From positions 682,001-746,000 of the forward strand of contig JAQPZY010001610.1 in assembly GCA_029931535.1 (NCBI GenBank): a stretch of DNA of 64,000 bases, read 5' to 3'. Each line of letters starts with the position of its first letter. Within the stretch, counting starts at the first letter, position 1. The position numbers were made by a program, and so were the translations under genes. Positions 63,191 to 64,000 of this stretch are shown here, piece after piece. The notes below the pieces were generated by a model. The model saw nothing but the letters and a program-made list of their open reading frames with translations, had not been told where the DNA came from and did not search any database. Source of the stretch: Margaritifera margaritifera (taxonomy: Eukaryota; Mollusca; Bivalvia; Unionida; Margaritiferidae).

Positions 63191-64000
63191 GCAAGGAACT
63201 GATGGTGTATAAACTGATTGTATGAAATCTGTGCTATAATTTATGACCATGTTTAATCTCCACGTGCCCAACTGTCACTTCAAAAATTAGCCTGGGGTCA
63301 GCTGGCATGATTTTTCTCTGGCAAGGCACTTTTCTCCCCTTACCTCATCACTAAATAGTCTTGTGTGTGCTGATGTGTCATAGAAATACCAATCTGCCAA
63401 CCAACTTTTTGTCTATTATCCAAACTCCTTAACCCATTTCATATTGAAGCCCAATCAGACAGGCAGTTGTATAGAACTGGACATTTTTCAGTCTGAGGTG
63501 TAGCAGCATGAGAGAATGCAGCGACGTTGGTCAATCTAGTTTTAGAGGACAATTTTTCAAATAAGTTTTCAATGTTGTATACCATTTTCAAAAGCATACA
63601 AAACTTTTAAGGTCATATTTTTTAACTGAAAATTTTCAGATGTATAAACTTACGTTGGAAGTAAAGTTATGTAAGCAAAAAAAACATGCTTTACATTTTT
63701 TTTATTACTTACTTTCAATGAAATTTTCCTATCTGCAATATTAATTTTACCTCCTATATGTAAGTGTATGAAATGGGGGGAATTTTACGCCATTTAGGAA
63801 GGTGACAAAATAATAAAAATAAATCAAGAATATCAAAAGTTATTAGAATTTTATTAAATTTATTCGCATGAGAATTGGAGAGCAAACAGAATAATCCTTA
63901 CTGGCAAGTCTACAAAGCTTTTCATTTTGGTTCAGTGTTTTTTTTTCACAATAAATTATAATGTAATAATATCAGAGTTCTGTTGGGTTTATTTTGGTCC
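63191..64000. other. probable RPL35 intron, no exon seen
   Basis: AT-rich with homopolymer runs. No sequence matching the next conserved part of L35 was found up to the window end. Confidence 0.5.

Overview
The window is AT-rich, intron-bearing metazoan nuclear DNA, most likely from a mollusc and probably a bivalve. The taxon is an inference. It rests on animal gene structures (ARPC5, RPL35), relics of Polinton/Maverick, Tigger/pogo, hAT, LINE and tRNA-derived SINE elements, and many 100-170 bp satellite-like repeat families of the kind common in bivalve genomes.

Three host genes can be supported. (1) Plus strand, 18533-22247: a two-exon gene that splices in frame into a 509-residue protein. 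It joins a DUF4291 domain to a nicotinate/nicotinamide-mononucleotide adenylyltransferase-like nucleotidyltransferase domain, an unusual architecture and the most interesting protein here. (2) Minus strand, 56852-38969: a complete four-exon ARPC5 gene (Arp2/3 complex 16 kDa subunit, 155 residues), recovered exon by exon with consistent splice phases. Its introns of about 7.9, 6.0 and 3.4 kb are full of repeats. (3) Plus strand, 63116-63190: the second exon of ribosomal protein L35, with the rest outside the window or not identifiable.

Layout. 1-5.8 kb: microsatellite, a 34-bp minisatellite with higher-order structure, and a 165-bp satellite family. 5.8-9.1 kb: remnants of Polinton-type sequence with two broken integrase copies, one followed by a broken chromodomain. 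9.1-18.4 kb: satellites, a mobile satellite element, a MITE, short tandem arrays, long (TA)n tracts and an inverted pair of fragments with a hammerhead-ribozyme-like core. 18.5-22.3 kb: the DUF4291-NMNAT gene. 22.8-23.1 kb: a hAT-type MITE with perfect 8-bp target duplications. 23.85-32.78 kb: an 8.9-kb degenerate Polinton-like element bounded by roughly 180-190 bp inverted repeats. It carries broken capsid and protease genes and has a hAT-like MITE inside it, itself interrupted by a SINE. 33-38.9 kb: tandem arrays and a second mobile satellite element. 39-57.3 kb: ARPC5, whose introns hold a third mobile satellite element, a Tigger relic, a hAT-like zinc-finger relic, a 40-bp array and a 53-bp array split by a TIR element. 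57.3-64 kb: ARPC5 promoter-like motifs, a foldback element, a LINE relic, a deleted Tigger relative and the RPL35 exon.

The host genes show no obvious functional linkage. Most of the remaining DNA is repeats and decayed mobile elements. All assignments come from reading the sequence; no database search was run.
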